Of a DNA stretch of 64,000 nucleotides, positions 47,891-59,429 are shown in pieces (position 1 is the stretch's first letter; every line of letters begins with the position of its first letter). A program made the translations under genes and the position numbers. The DNA is from Pyrus communis (Eukaryota > Streptophyta > Magnoliopsida > Rosales > Rosaceae). Location of the stretch: positions 29,096,300 through 29,160,299 of the forward strand of contig NC_084808.1 in assembly GCF_963583255.1 (NCBI RefSeq), read 5' to 3'. A model generated the notes under the pieces. The model was not told where the DNA came from and did not search any database. It saw nothing but the letters and a program-made list of their open reading frames with translations.

Positions 47891-48788
47891 CTTTGCTAGA
47901 AATCGTAGGTCGCCGTCTCAAATTTCAACTTCTACGTCATTATTTATCGACTTGTCATAGCAAACATTTGTTGACGTTTTGCATGCTTGGCATGCGATGG
48001 GAATGTTATGGAATTAGGATCCCGTGATATGCATTGCCGCAAGGACGGAGTTATGATTTTTTTTTTTTGGGTGGGCTAACTCAAATTAGTACCATAAAAT
48101 CATATGTTTATTTTTGTCTTATATAGAATTATATAATAATCAATATAAAAGAAGAACAATATAATATAAACAATTCTCACAATCATAACCCTAACCGACA
48201 ACTTCAAGGACCATATAAATAATGAACATACTAAATAAATCAAGAATAAGTAAATAAAAAGATTAAGAAGGTACCAATGGTTACATTCATTGGAAAATTG
48301 GAACGAAAACAAAGGCATTGCGGAGATAGAGATTTAGTTGTGAACTAAAAGAAAATTCTTTTTATTTTCTTGAGTAAGAAGTACAGAGGCTAAACCGCAT
48401 AGGGTAAGTGATTTTTTTCTTTAACGAATAGGATAGAGCGAGGGATGGAGATAGAACTAATTTATTACTTTTAGCATGAAAAGTATTATTTATTACCTAT
48501 CCTTTACTAAATAGACATAAAATAATAACCTTTATTGGAATTGAGTGAGCTATATAGGCTACATGCATTAACATAAGTCATTAAAGCATGAGTTAAAAAA
48601 GGATAATGTTTTTCACACACTCTTATTGATTTTTTTGCCACTGATCTTCATCAATTCATTCGATCTGAAAGCCGAAAACTGAGAGGGATGTGTGAGCAAT
48701 AAAAATGGATGTGTAGATAGCACTACACTTACAGAAAACCTCCCTGGGCCATAGCCCGTCTTAGCCTTGTGGGTGCGCCCGTGATTGC

Positions 48789-49173
48789 CGACATCTAAAT
48801 TATTCCGGAATAGTAGGCAAAGTGTTGGCAAAATGCTGGTGTGCCATAATGAGAGCATTAGCGTAGCCATGACTTGTCTTGACATGCTAACCCTTGCATC
48901 GTGGCACACCAGAACAAGCCTCGCGAATTGTTGACAAAATGCATGGCGTGTCATGACATGCATTATGCCGACAATTTGTGACGCGTGTCATGTCAGGGGC
49001 CAACGACGATGTTTTGGCATGCCACGATGCGAGGGTTAGCTTGTCATGCCATGCATTTTTCTAACACTTTGACACGTTAACCTTGGCATGCCAAAACATT
49101 GATGTTAGCCCCGACACTAACCTCGCTTCTAAATTATTCCGAAATAGTAGGCAAAGTGTTGGCAAAATGCATG
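48789..49173. repeat. CATG-rich foldback repeat, first copy
   Basis: It begins ACATCTAAATTATTCCGG and GTAGGCAAAGTGTTGGCAAA. It holds an inverted repeat whose arms are GACATGCTAACCCTTGCATC (about 48884) and the complement-related GATGCGAGGGTTAGCTTGTC (about 49028), centred near GTGTCATGACATGCATTATG. The opening phrase recurs at about 49127. Related copies lie at 51108-51480 and 51538-51720. No ORF is present. Confidence 0.65.
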
Positions 49174-49183
49174 TAAAAAAAAA

Positions 49184-50760
49184 GGGGTTTTATCACAAAT
49201 GGTCCCTGAAATTTACCCTTACCATCAATATGGTCCATAAAATTGAAAATCAATAAATGTAATCCCTGAAAATAGATGTCACAAATCAATGTGGTCCTTC
49301 TGTCATAATTCTGTTAAAAATTCCGTTAAGTGCTGATGCAGCACATAAATGGGCCCCACAAGATTTATGAGTTTTTATCACAGATAGTGCCATACCATCA
49401 AGATGGTCTTTGAAATTGACCTACACCATTAAGATGGTCCCTAAAATTGAAAATCGATGAATGTAGTCCTTGAAAATAGGTGTCACAAATCAATATGATC
49501 ATTCCGCTACAATTATGTAATAGGGGGTTTGGAAATAGTTTTCAACCAACTATAGACGCACCTCGGTTATAACCTCATTACCTCAAGGCAGACCTTGCCA
49601 TTCTTTGAGTCACCAAACCACCAAGGAAGTGTCGAACAAGCTCTCCAAGATTAAGGTTATGAGGATGTTGATCGCGTAAATGTTAACGGTGATGTCCTAG
49701 AAGTTCTTGCCAATCAACCAAGTCGGTGAAAGGTGTTGAAGTGTGTAAAGATGGGTGTGTATTGAGATTTTTTTAGAAATAAGACAACGAATGAGGTAGA
49801 TGAATGTGGACTGGGATCAGAGGTGATTGCATGACTAGTTTTTGGGTTCACAACTTTTTATCAACTATTAAATTATTAAACTTATTTGTAAGTTTTTTAA
49901 TTTAATTAGACTTGTGTGATCCATTTATATGTCAAATTAGCACATAACAAATTTTTTGACAGAATTGTGACAGAAATGCTACATTGATTTAGGACACTTA
50001 CTTGCATGACTACATTGACGCACTTCGGTTATAACCTCATTATCTCAAGGCAGACCTTGCCATTCTTTGAGTCACCAAACCACCAGGGAAGTGTCGAACA
50101 AGCTCTCCAAGATTAAGGTTATGAGGATCTTGATCGCGTAAATGTTAACGATGATGTCCTAGAAGTCCTTGCCAATCAACCAAGTCGGTGAAGGGTGTTG
50201 AAGTGTGTAAAGATGAGTGTGTATTGAGATTTTTTTAGAGAATAGACAACGAATGAGGTAGAGAAATGTGGATTGGGATCGGAGGTGATTGCATGACTAG
50301 TTTTTGGGTTCACAACTTTTTATCAAATATTAAATTATTAAACTTATTTGTAAGTTTTAAAATTTAATTAGACTTGTGTGATCCATTTATATGTCACATC
50401 AACACATAACAAAATTTTTGACAGAATTGTGACAGAAATGCTACATTGATTTAGGACACTTACTTGCATGACTGCATTAATCGATTTTCAATTTCAGAGA
50501 CCATTTTGATGTCACAGGTCAATTTTAGGGACCATTTAGATGTCGCGGATCAATTTCAAGGATCATTTGTGAGAAAAATGACTTATGGAACTCATTTATG
50601 TGCCATATCAGTACTTAACGAAATTTTTAACAGAATTGTGACGGAATGACCACATTGATTTGCGACACCTATTTTCAGGGACTACATTGATTGATTTTCA
50701 ATTTCAGGGACCATCTTGATGGTGAAGATCAATTTCAGGGACCATTTGTGATAAAAATCC
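49184..50760. mobile_element. Non-autonomous DNA element with terminal inverted repeats of about 190 bp
   Basis: The left end (TTTTATCACAAATGGTCCCT from about 49188) is matched as reverse complement at the right end (AGGGACCATTTGTGATAAAA, ending about 50757). The match continues inward for about 190 bp through TGTCACAAATCAATGTGGTC-like and CAATTCTGTTAAAAATT-like phrases. Long terminal inverted repeats suggest a Mutator-like element. Poly-A flanks (nine As left, thirteen right) could hide a 9-bp target duplication. The interior is a direct duplication of about 462 bp (49555-50016 and 50017-50478) with no transposase. Confidence 0.75.
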
Positions 50761-50853
50761 AAAAAAAAAAAAATATAGGAAAAAATAGACCCCAGAGCCT
50801 TAATTTTTTGTTTTGGAAATTACTACAACATAGTAGGCAATTATATATGAAGG

Positions 50854-51021
50854 GTTCTTGCTAGTAAGAACACGTTCACTGATTGAGCTTAAAATTTACA
50901 AAGGTTCTTACTAGTAAGAACACTTGTATATATTAAGTTCACATAATGAATGTGTTCTTACCGGTAAGAACACGTGTAAATATTCAACTCACATAATGAA
51001 CGTGTCCTTACGGTAAGAATA
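50854..51021. repeat. Four palindromes spaced exactly 50 bp
   Basis: GTTCTTGCTAGTAAGAAC (50854-50871), GTTCTTACTAGTAAGAAC (50904-50921), GTTCTTACCGGTAAGAAC inside a longer perfect palindrome (50952-50973), and a decayed TGTCCTTACGGTAAGAATA (51003-51021). The equivalent G lies at 50854, 50904, 50954 and 51004. The linkers share ACATAATGAA between copies two and four but otherwise differ. Confidence 0.8.
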
Positions 51022-51107
51022 TGTTCATATATGACTAGCGTCCTGTTTTGTACTAATTTTAAAAAAAATAATTTTAGGGGGTCTACTCTTTGCCCTAGAA
51101 TTTTTTT

Positions 51108-51720
51108 TTTTAAATTATTCCGAAATAGTAGGCAAAATGTTAGAAAAAAGCATGTTGCCAGAATGCAGGGCATGACATATCTTGACAAGTCATGACTTGT
51201 CTTGACACGCTAACCTTCTCATTGTGGCATGCCATAACAAGCCTTGCTAATTGTCAACAAATGCATGGCGTGTCATGACATGCATTATGTCGACAATTTG
51301 CGATGCTTGTCATGTCAAGGCCAACAACAATGTTTTGGCGTGCCACGATACGAGGGTTAGCATGTCATGCCATGCATTTTTTTTAACACTTTGACACGCT
51401 AACTCTAGTATCGTGACTCGCTAAAACATCGATGTTGGCATGCGATGACATGTCATGGCATGCATTTTGTCGACGTTTTGCGCGCTTGGAATGCGATGGG
51501 AATGTTATGGATTAGGATGTCATGACATGCATTGCCGACATCTAAATTATTCCGAAATAGTAGGCAAAGTGTTGGGAAAATATTGGCGTATCACTATGCA
51601 AGTGTTAGCGTAGCTATGACTTATCTTGACACGCTAATCCTCGCATCATGGCACGCCATAACAAGCCTCACAAATTGTTGACATAATGCATGGCGTGTCA
51701 TGACATGCATTCTGCTGACA
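51108..51720. repeat. CATG-rich foldback repeats, second and third copies
   Basis: Copy two (51108-51480) and truncated copy three (51538-51720) resemble the repeat at 48789-49173. They share TAAATTATTCCGAAATAGTA, ATGGCGTGTCATGACATGC and TGCCACGATACGAGGGTTAG-like phrases. No ORF is present. Confidence 0.65.
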
Positions 51721-52311
51721 ATGAGTCATTATTGATTCCCATGATCGGACATGTTTACTTATTTAACATGAGAAAAGTCATGAATAAAAATAAGATAAGA
51801 ATGGTAATTACTATAGTTGTTCAAGTGTGTAATCAACAATCTCCCTTGGTGATCTCGAGCTCGTACCTGATTTTTCATGCATGACATACTTAATTTTGGT
51901 GTGCACGAAAAGTTAAGTATATTTTAAAAATAAAAATGATATATCATGTCTTGTATATGTCCATTGTTTATAAGTAAACATGCCGATGGTTAATTTGACA
52001 TTGCTTCAACACAAAAATAAATTATATCTAGCCAAATGTAAAATAACATATAAAATTTGTAAAAGAAAATTCTAAACAAATGTAAAAGCTAGGCTAGCAA
52101 CGTAATTCATATTTTATTTATTTGGTTTAGTATTTTACCTTACATTTATTTTGCCAGATATATACGACTAATTAGACATATTCTGACCGGCCAAAAACCT
52201 TAAAAAGGGAAACACGAAACTATTTTAAACACAGCCGTCACGTATGACATATTCAAACCAGAAACAGTAATTAAATGAATGATTTATAACATGGTCTACA
52301 CAGATGCATGC
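51721..52311. other. Upstream region of the aldo-keto reductase gene
   Basis: AT-rich, with no other gene visible. It holds the promoter of the gene starting at 52437. Confidence 0.5.
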
Positions 52312-52312
52312 C

Positions 52313-52320
52313 TATATAAA
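52313..52320 (+). promoter_or_regulatory. TATA box of the aldo-keto reductase gene
   Basis: TATATAAA lies 124 bases before the start codon at 52437, which would place transcription start near 52345 with a leader of about 90 bases. Confidence 0.6.
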
Positions 52321-52436
52321 CGCAAGACATTGGTACAACTGGAGACCAGGATATCTTCTGATTCCATATACTTCTATCTAATTTCTTGAAGATAATTTTG
52401 AAGTTTAAGTTCTCGATCGACGTACGTTCATTAGCA

Positions 52437-53498
52437 ATGACGCCAACGATAGTTCCTGAGGTAACACTGATCTCCTGTGACATGACGATGCCAGTGATTG
52501 GCATGGGGACTTCACCGTACCCTAAAGTCGAGCCTGAAACAGCCATAGCTGCAATTCTTGAAGCAATCAGAGCGGGCTACCGCCACTTCGACACTGCCTT
52601 TGTTTACGGGTCAGAGCTAGATCTGGGGGGAGCCATAGCTGAAGCACTGCGTCTTGGACTTGTCAAGTCCAGGAGTGAGCTCTTCATCACCACCAAGCTT
52701 TATGCCAGCTTTGCTGAAAGGGACCTTGTAGTGCCTGCCATCAACATGAGTTTAAGGTTTGACCGATAGTGTTAAGGACTCGTTTGATAACATTTCAGTT
52801 TTTAATTTTAAAAATTCACAAAAATAGCTATTATTTTTAACTTTTCTAATAAAGTGAAAAATGAAAATGAAATATTTATCAAATAACCCCTATATGAAAG
52901 TTGAAACCCTAGCTAATTAACTTTTTTTTGTTAATAGTTAACCCTATTAAATCATGAACGAATTATGTAGGAATCTGCAATTGGAGTATGTGGATATGTA
53001 CATAATACATTGGCCCTTCAAACTGGGGAAAGTGGTGAGCTCTATGCCAGTAGAAAAGGGAATGCTGCTACCCTTAGATATCAAGTCAGTTTGGGAAGGC
53101 ATGGAAGAATGCAAGAGACTGGGCCTTGCGAGGGGCATTGGCGTCAGTAACTTCACTTCCGAGATGCTTGAGGACCTCCTTTCCATCGCCAAAATCCCTC
53201 CCGCCCTCAACCAAGTATGCTTAGACCATCTCCAACCGAAGGAGGGTCAGAGGGCTCGTTTTAGCCCTCTGCTCTTCCAAGAAATTAATATTTTAATGAA
53301 CAGTGCATAGCCGTATTTCTTACCATCTCCAACCGAGGGCTAAAGGGCCATAGGGCTCGTTTTAGCCCTGTCATAAAAAACCATCTCCAACCGAGGGCCA
53401 AAAGGTTATGGTATGGAATGTGAAGAATTGAAATAAAATGAGGTAAGATAGTACATAATAGTAAAAAATATGTGAGAAATGGTGTAGGAAAAAATTAG

Positions 53499-53535
<37 letters not shown>

Positions 53536-54620
53536 TTGGCAAATAGAAAAGAAAAAAATAATAATAATAAGTGGGCTAGCCAGCGGGCTGGATGGCTGGC
53601 TGAAGATGGCTAGCCGGAGAAATGGTGTAGGAAAAAATTAGAAAATTAAAAAAAAAAAAAAAAAGGGCTTGGCAAATAGAAAAGAAAAAAAAAATAATAA
53701 TAAGTGGGCTAGCCAGTGGGCTGGATGGCTGGCTGAAGATGGCCAGCCGGTTGGCCCTTTGTCTCTTTTTTGTCACGTGGGGCCCATGAGCCATTTGCCC
53801 TAGCCTTCAGTTGAAGATGGTTTTCAGGTTATTTTCGGCCCTCTGATCCTCTGGATCCTTCGATTGGAGATGGTCTTACATTCCTACTTTATGATTAGTT
53901 ATTTTTTTATGCATGCATGCATAAGGCTATACGTTTTATTTCTTAATTCATTTGTATGTTAAAATAAACAGTTGGAGATGAACCCACTTTGGCAGCTGAA
54001 GGAACTGAGGGAGTTCTGTAAGGCAAAGGGCATTCATGTGACGGCCTACTCTCCGTTAGGGTCAACCGCGTCTAGATTTGGAGACAATAAAGTCTTAGGC
54101 TCAAAAGTCCTCCAGGACATTGCCAAAGCCAAAGGAAAAACAACTGCTCAGGTGCCGAGCTAGTTAATCAGTGTTGAAACATTATATCTCACCAAGTTAA
54201 ATTCCCTAATAATGAATGGTTCCACAATACTTATGTAACTAAGTTAGGAAATTATATCGTTTCAAATTAGTAGTGGACCAACAGACTGTCTATGAAACTT
54301 TAACAATTAGCACTACTACTTCTGTCTATTACACACATACACACACAATACATATTTCTAGCTTAGCATTGCACTAATTAATTTTTCTTCTTTTTCATGA
54401 TATGCAGATAGCGTTGAGATGGGTGTACCAGCAGGGGGTGAGCTTGGTAACAAAGAGTACCAACAAGGAAAGAATGAATCAGAACCTTGACATTTTCAGT
54501 TGGTCCTTGACTGAGGAGGAATTAGACAAGATTAGTCGTCTTCCTCAACACAAAACAATCACCTTCGCCTCAATTATGGGACCGCATGATGTTGTGCTCC
54601 GGATTGATGCTGGATTATGA
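52437..54620 (+). CDS. NADPH-dependent aldo-keto reductase (AKR4 type), four exons
   Basis: The product is a 318-residue cytosolic (alpha/beta)8-barrel oxidoreductase that reduces aldehydes or ketones with NADPH. Relatives include deoxychalcone synthase, methylecgonone and codeinone reductases and deoxymugineic acid synthase; the substrate here cannot be told. Exons: 52437-52756, 52971-53214, 53972-54151 and 54408-54620, GT-AG, phases closing (957 nt). The catalytic tetrad is present: Asp and Tyr in GYRHFDTAFVYGSE, Lys in FITTKLY and His in YIIHWPF. GVSNF and the cofactor-binding KSTNKERMNQN in exon 4 are kept. Exon 3 begins LEMNP where most relatives have VEMNP. Intron 2 carries a 652-bp MITE. 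The start ATG follows a TATA box at 52313. Two broken relatives flank it. Confidence 0.92.
53224..53875. mobile_element. MITE in intron 2 of the aldo-keto reductase gene
   Basis: Terminal inverted repeats start GACCATCTCCAACCGAAGGA on the left and end TCCTTCGATTGGAGATGGTC on the right. TTA flanks both ends (53221-53223 and 53876-53878), a 3-bp target duplication of the PIF/Harbinger type. The interior has a direct duplication of about 140 bp (about 53476-53614 and 53619-53751) with poly-A runs and GGGCTAGCCAG. The AACCGAGGGC phrase also recurs near the left end (53326, 53388), suggesting nested copies. No transposase is encoded. Confidence 0.8.
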
Positions 54621-54746
54621 TCGATCGATCATTTCGGACCTTCATTTCATTGATGACTTCATCCTCACTAGGGTTTTTCTGTTTCTTTTGCTGTTCAGAA
54701 TTCCATAAGTTTCCGCAGGTTCCACACTTGTTTGGAACTTATGGCA

Positions 54747-54777
<31 letters not shown>

Positions 54778-54788
54778 GTATATGTATA

Positions 54789-54831
<43 letters not shown>

Positions 54832-55178
54832 GCTTTACTCTGGTCAATCTTTGTGTAAGAATTTGGATTTTGTCGGGTATGCACGTTGTTTATATATTTT
54901 ATATCGTGTCTTGAACACGGGCATAATAAATTTTCTGCTTTTTGAGTACAGACTTCGTTTGGATGTATATATGTGAAGCTCATTGACTTAGTTTTATAAT
55001 CTTTAATTAACTTTTCCACTGTGTTGAATGCTAGAAAGGTAGGTACCGGAGACCGGAGAGTATATTTTTGTGTTCGCGATTGTCATGATAAATATGATAT
55101 TTCTCTTTTACCTATTGCGTTTTGGACTAAAACTTTTCACTCTTTTTAGTCTAATTTAGAGTAATATTATCATCTGAG
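54621..55178. other. 3' flank of the aldo-keto reductase gene with TA/TG microsatellite
   Basis: An alternating TA/TG microsatellite lies at about 54746-54830. No gene is visible; the reading frames through it are repeat artefacts. Confidence 0.6.
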
Positions 55179-55583
55179 ATGTAATAGAGGAATGTCATCT
55201 GGATTTTCTATTTACTTTTCTCACTCATCATTTGACACATGTATTCCACTAGCAAATTAAACCACATAATTAACACTGCACCTATTTGTATCATTTCTCT
55301 AACAGAGATGGAACCCATATGCATTGGTGGGCCCTACCTCTATTAGAGTGATAGTACAAATGATGGTACGGTTAGGTGGTAAGTGTAGCATTTCTCTATA
55401 TTACTAATGCATTAAAGTCAAAAATTCTAATTTAATAGTGCTATTCACATATTCATTTTCCACCATAAAAGCATGAATTGTGTAGTTTAATTTATTAGTA
55501 GAATACGTGTCAAAGTGATGAGTGAGAAAGGTAAATAGAGAAATACAAATAGAAAATGTAGCTAGCATTCCTCTTATTACATT
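55179..55583. mobile_element. Foldback MITE of about 405 bp
   Basis: The left arm (ATGTAATAGAGGAATGTCAT to about 55275) and right arm (about 55480 to ATTCCTCTTATTACAT) are imperfect reverse complements over about 100 bp. Both contain the TTTCTCACTCATCA/TGATGAGTGAGAAA pair and the GACACATGTATTC/GAATACGTGTC pair. A smaller inverted repeat lies inside (about 55282-55312 and 55337-55367). No target duplication could be settled. Confidence 0.7.
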
Positions 55584-55867
55584 TGAAAATTACAAACATA
55601 ATTAAGAAATTGATGTCCTAAATTTGTCAAACCATCCACCAGTGTGTAAGCTTCGCATGATGTTGAACTTAGGAAGTTGCTTTGAAAATGTCAAATTTTA
55701 TGTATATTATGGATAAAATTTTCCACAAAATTTAAATTTTTTGAAATCAACTTGGTTAAAAATTTAAAAATGTATACAACATGTTTTGTTTGTTGTTTAC
55801 TTGTTAGATTGTCATGATTCTACGTAGGTACAACTGGAAGCCAACAAATGGTATACTTCTATATATA
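55584..55867. other. Intergenic spacer
   Basis: No gene is visible in this AT-rich stretch before the relic exon. Confidence 0.4.
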
Positions 55868-56090
55868 TGTGATATATTGAGGTGGGTGTATCGTATGCGA
55901 GCAAGCTGTGAGCATGGTAACAAAAAGCTTCAACAAGGAAAGAATGAATCAAAATCTTGACATCTTCGATTGGTATTTGACTGAGGAGAAATTGGACAAG
56001 ATTAATCATATTCCTCAGCGCTAAGGAATTACCTTTGCCTCAATTTTTGTCCCTCATGATCGACTTCTTGAGATTGACGCTGAATTATGA
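55868..56090 (+). pseudogene. Relic last exon of an aldo-keto reductase
   Basis: The sequence parallels exon 4 of the intact gene: RWVY, then a short frameshifted stretch, then KSFNKERMNQNLDIFDW, LTEEKLDKI and, after an in-frame TAA (about 56022), GITFASI and IDAEL with TGA at 56088. The AG acceptor is lost (TGTGATA where the intact gene has TGCAGATA). Exons 1-3 are not seen upstream. Confidence 0.85.
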
Positions 56091-56639
56091 TTATTGTCTG
56101 ATCCCATGCTTTTAGCGGGAAAGAAAAAATGAACAAAAACTTCATCTAAAAATTTAGGATGGTGCTAAACATGCACTCTTCTTCACCTCCTATACACTTT
56201 GTTAATTTTTGTTTTTTGATTATCTTCAATTTATTTGATTTAACGATTAAAATTTGAAATGAATGTGTGAAATGTAAAAAAAAAAAAAAATCGCGTGGCA
56301 CTATCCAAAATTTAAAGTCAACGCTTTTTTAAAGACCTTTTGGTAGATTGGAATATTATACTTCTTTGGCCGGTTAATCTGGGGAATAAGATTCCTTGCT
56401 GGTGGAGTCATTGTTTTATTGCGTCAAGAATTAGTATTGTATATAGAGATGTTTCCATATGAAAGTTGAATTATTGTTTATATATAAAGATGTAATTAAA
56501 AAAATAAAAAATAAAAAATAATTAATATATATAAAGATGTAGTATAGCAAATTTTATACTTTAACAAGTTTAATTAATTTACTTATTCTTGTAGGAGATT
56601 CTTTTAAATTAAAACAAATTTTTGTTTTTACAATAATAT
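56091..56639. other. Intergenic spacer
   Basis: AT-rich with no recognisable gene. Confidence 0.45.
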
Positions 56640-57490
56640 TTTACACTATAGAGTAGTTTGGGTCAGGCGATATGGAGGAGGATTCTCTCCCCTCCTAATC
56701 TTTCTCCCCTTCCCTCCCCTCCTATTTGAACGGTTACAGTTTAACCACGTCAACTTCTTATATTGATTTTTTTTATAAAGATAATAAGACAAAAAACAAT
56801 ATGCGAGAAGAGGGAAGGGAAGGGGATAAAAATAGGAGGGGAGAGAAGTCTACTCCCAGGCAATATAATGAGTCTATCATAGGAATAATGATATACTACG
56901 AACGTAATACATGCGAGAGAATATTCTCTAACATTTGTGTCTATTTGTGATCATCAGGTTAATACTCTGATATCATGAAGAAGTTGAGGTTCATCATAGA
57001 ATTAAATGGCAATATGGGGAGTAATTCATTTATTTATAAACACATGAAAGATCCATCCTTCTATCAATGTGGGGTTCATTCTCAACACGGCCCCTCGCGT
57101 GTGATGAATTTTTAAGCTAACTCGTGGACAACACAATAGACGTGACATGAACACGCACGGCCGTTAGATTTCACACACATAACAACATGGTCTGATATTA
57201 CGTAGAAATATAACTCCTTGTATTGATGTGGTAAATATTACCATATATATAGACCAAAATCCTACACTAATTACAATCGAAAATCTAAACCACAGACTCT
57301 AGAGAAGGAGGAGAGAAGATATCAAAAGAAAATCCAACCTATCTCCACTATAGAGCTTGAGGAGCCTTCCTTCATAATTTCGGATTCTCGTATTAGCAAA
57401 TAAGTCATTTGTTCAATTGTTAGATGTAATCAAGGACAATTGTGCATCCAAAATGTAGCTTTGCTTCCTTCGTTCCAATCGATAGATGAA
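56640..57490 (+). repeat. Segment duplicated at 62450-63620
   Basis: Two blocks recur in the same order at the right end of the window. ACACTATAGAGTAGTTTGGG to ATGAAGAAGTTGAGGTTC (56645-56995) matches 62465-62635. The stretch with AGCAAATAAGTCATTTG and ATGTAATCAAGGACAATTGT (57340-57490) matches 63450-63610. The sequence between them differs. Confidence 0.65.
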
Positions 57491-58829
57491 GAGGCAAGTA
57501 GATCCACCGCATGGGAAAGACCTGTCGCAAACAAAATTCAACATTATTATCTTACTTTTAAAAGAAAATGACATTCACGGTGATCTAATAATAATCTTCT
57601 TGATTATTTTGGGTGCATTTTACTCACTAATCTTAAGTGGTGGTATTATTGTTCACCACCCTAGTTATTATTATTGGATGAGTTTAAGAGTTTTGAGATT
57701 TGTATTTACCCACTACATGGATCTTTAAACTCATCAAACGGTGATAAATAGAATGGTGAAATGACACTCACTGGAACACGGTGAGCAAGATATTGTCTGT
57801 ATACAACGCACCTTTGTGAAAGCATTAACCCACAGTTGGGAAAAAGGATTCCAAATCCAAAATTAGTTTTCCATTTGCTCGGTTCCACACATGTAAAAGG
57901 AGATGGCAGTTTATTTTTGAAGTTTACTTTCATATGGTTGATGAATGTTTCCCAAGTCATGTTTGTTATTGACTCTTGAGCAACAAAGAAAATGCTTATT
58001 CTGACCAAAAAAAATGAGTCAAGGTTATTAACTTATTTAATTACAAAGAAATTAACGGAATAGGGAGAAGGGCGTTGATAAATCGGGTTAGCTAAAAAAA
58101 GTCAAGAATTACAAACGAGAATTTTTAGTTTTCGTTTCATATAATCAGCAGCTAATCGAGCCTGGGTCAACTTTAGTTTGTCTTTATTCGACGGTTACAT
58201 GTTACTCGTTCTTCAGCTGGAATGTTCTGTTTTACATATTCAAGTAATTCAACTTCACCATTACTTAATGTCTAATAACACAAATTTCAACTTCTAAATC
58301 ATTAATTAATCTCTAATAATATAAATTTCAACTTCTAGATCATTATTGCTTAACAATACCAATTTCACCGATGCAAGTAAGCTATTCAAATTTGTTCTAA
58401 ATTATTATTGTTTAATAATACGTACGGTAATTCGTATGTTGGACTTGGTACAACGCCCCACGTTCACATTACTAACATTATTTGAGATGAGAGGAATAAA
58501 AAATGAGATAAGAAAGACAATTACTATAGTTGTGGAGCAAAAAATAATCAAGAAAATTATGGAGACGACACGTGAATTTTTTGGTAAAAAGGATAAGATT
58601 ATTGCATCCACGAATTGGTGTTTTTATTGAGAGTTTGATTCACACGCTCGAAGAAGACTATCGCATTCAACATTTCTAATTTTTCTTCGTTCATTTGTAA
58701 ATTTTTCCCACATATTCCTACTTCTAGAATTTTTTTATAAATTCTTTGAATAGCCCTGGGAAGAAATACGATGACGGAAAATTTATGAAACAACAACAAA
58801 AGACGCTCTCTACAAATTTGGGTTTTCAC
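57491..58829. other. Intergenic region with further segmental repeats
   Basis: 57540-57600 resembles the repeat unit at 47181, and 58110-58245 matches 47760-47890. A duplicated phrase AATTTCAACTTCTARATCAT lies at about 58284 and 58326. No gene is visible. Confidence 0.5.
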
Positions 58830-59429
58830 CCATTTAACAGATCGCGGAGCAACGAAGGCTGCCACCACCCACTGCCACTGTCGTGGCCCAATCAACCCTC
58901 GGTGTAATTTTTGCAGCCCTCAAAACCCAGCCCGTGCTGGTGTAACCTGCAGCCCAATTCCAGAAACGGCCCAAGCTTGAAGGCCCATGGAAAGACCCCT
59001 GCAGCAGCCTTTATGGCGTGGCTCAAGCCAGTAATGCAACCAAGCCTAGATGCCGAGCCAGCTTGCTGAGCCTCCAAGATCAGGCCCTAATGGCCACTCC
59101 ACGCAAAGCTCAGCGCGCCCAATCCAGCGACCACCGCGGGCCTCCCTACGCTCAAGCCCAGCAACGGCTACAGCAGTAGCCCACGTTGAAGCAGCCCATT
59201 TCAGCAGCTTCATAGGCCCAATCTGCGCACTCCAGCAGCCTAGCAGGTTAACCCGTGCTCCAGACCACCCGCGCGCCCTAACCCGAATCCGCGTTTCTTT
59301 ACCCCTAGGTCGACCCTTTGGTGATCCAAACCCATTTTTTCAATTTTTTTGACCTATTTTATGTAGATTTGGCCTATTTTAGCTCAAATCTCATGCCCGC
59401 AGTCCATTACACTTCCACCACTTAAGAAG

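Noticed and set aside
54617..55019. 119- and 125-codon frames over the TA/TG repeat
   Set aside because: They consist mainly of YIYIYI or IYIYIY translated from a microsatellite.
59050..59352. 100-codon Pro/Ser/Arg-rich frame
   Set aside because: It lies in the C-rich leader of the gypsy relic and has low-complexity composition without family motifs.
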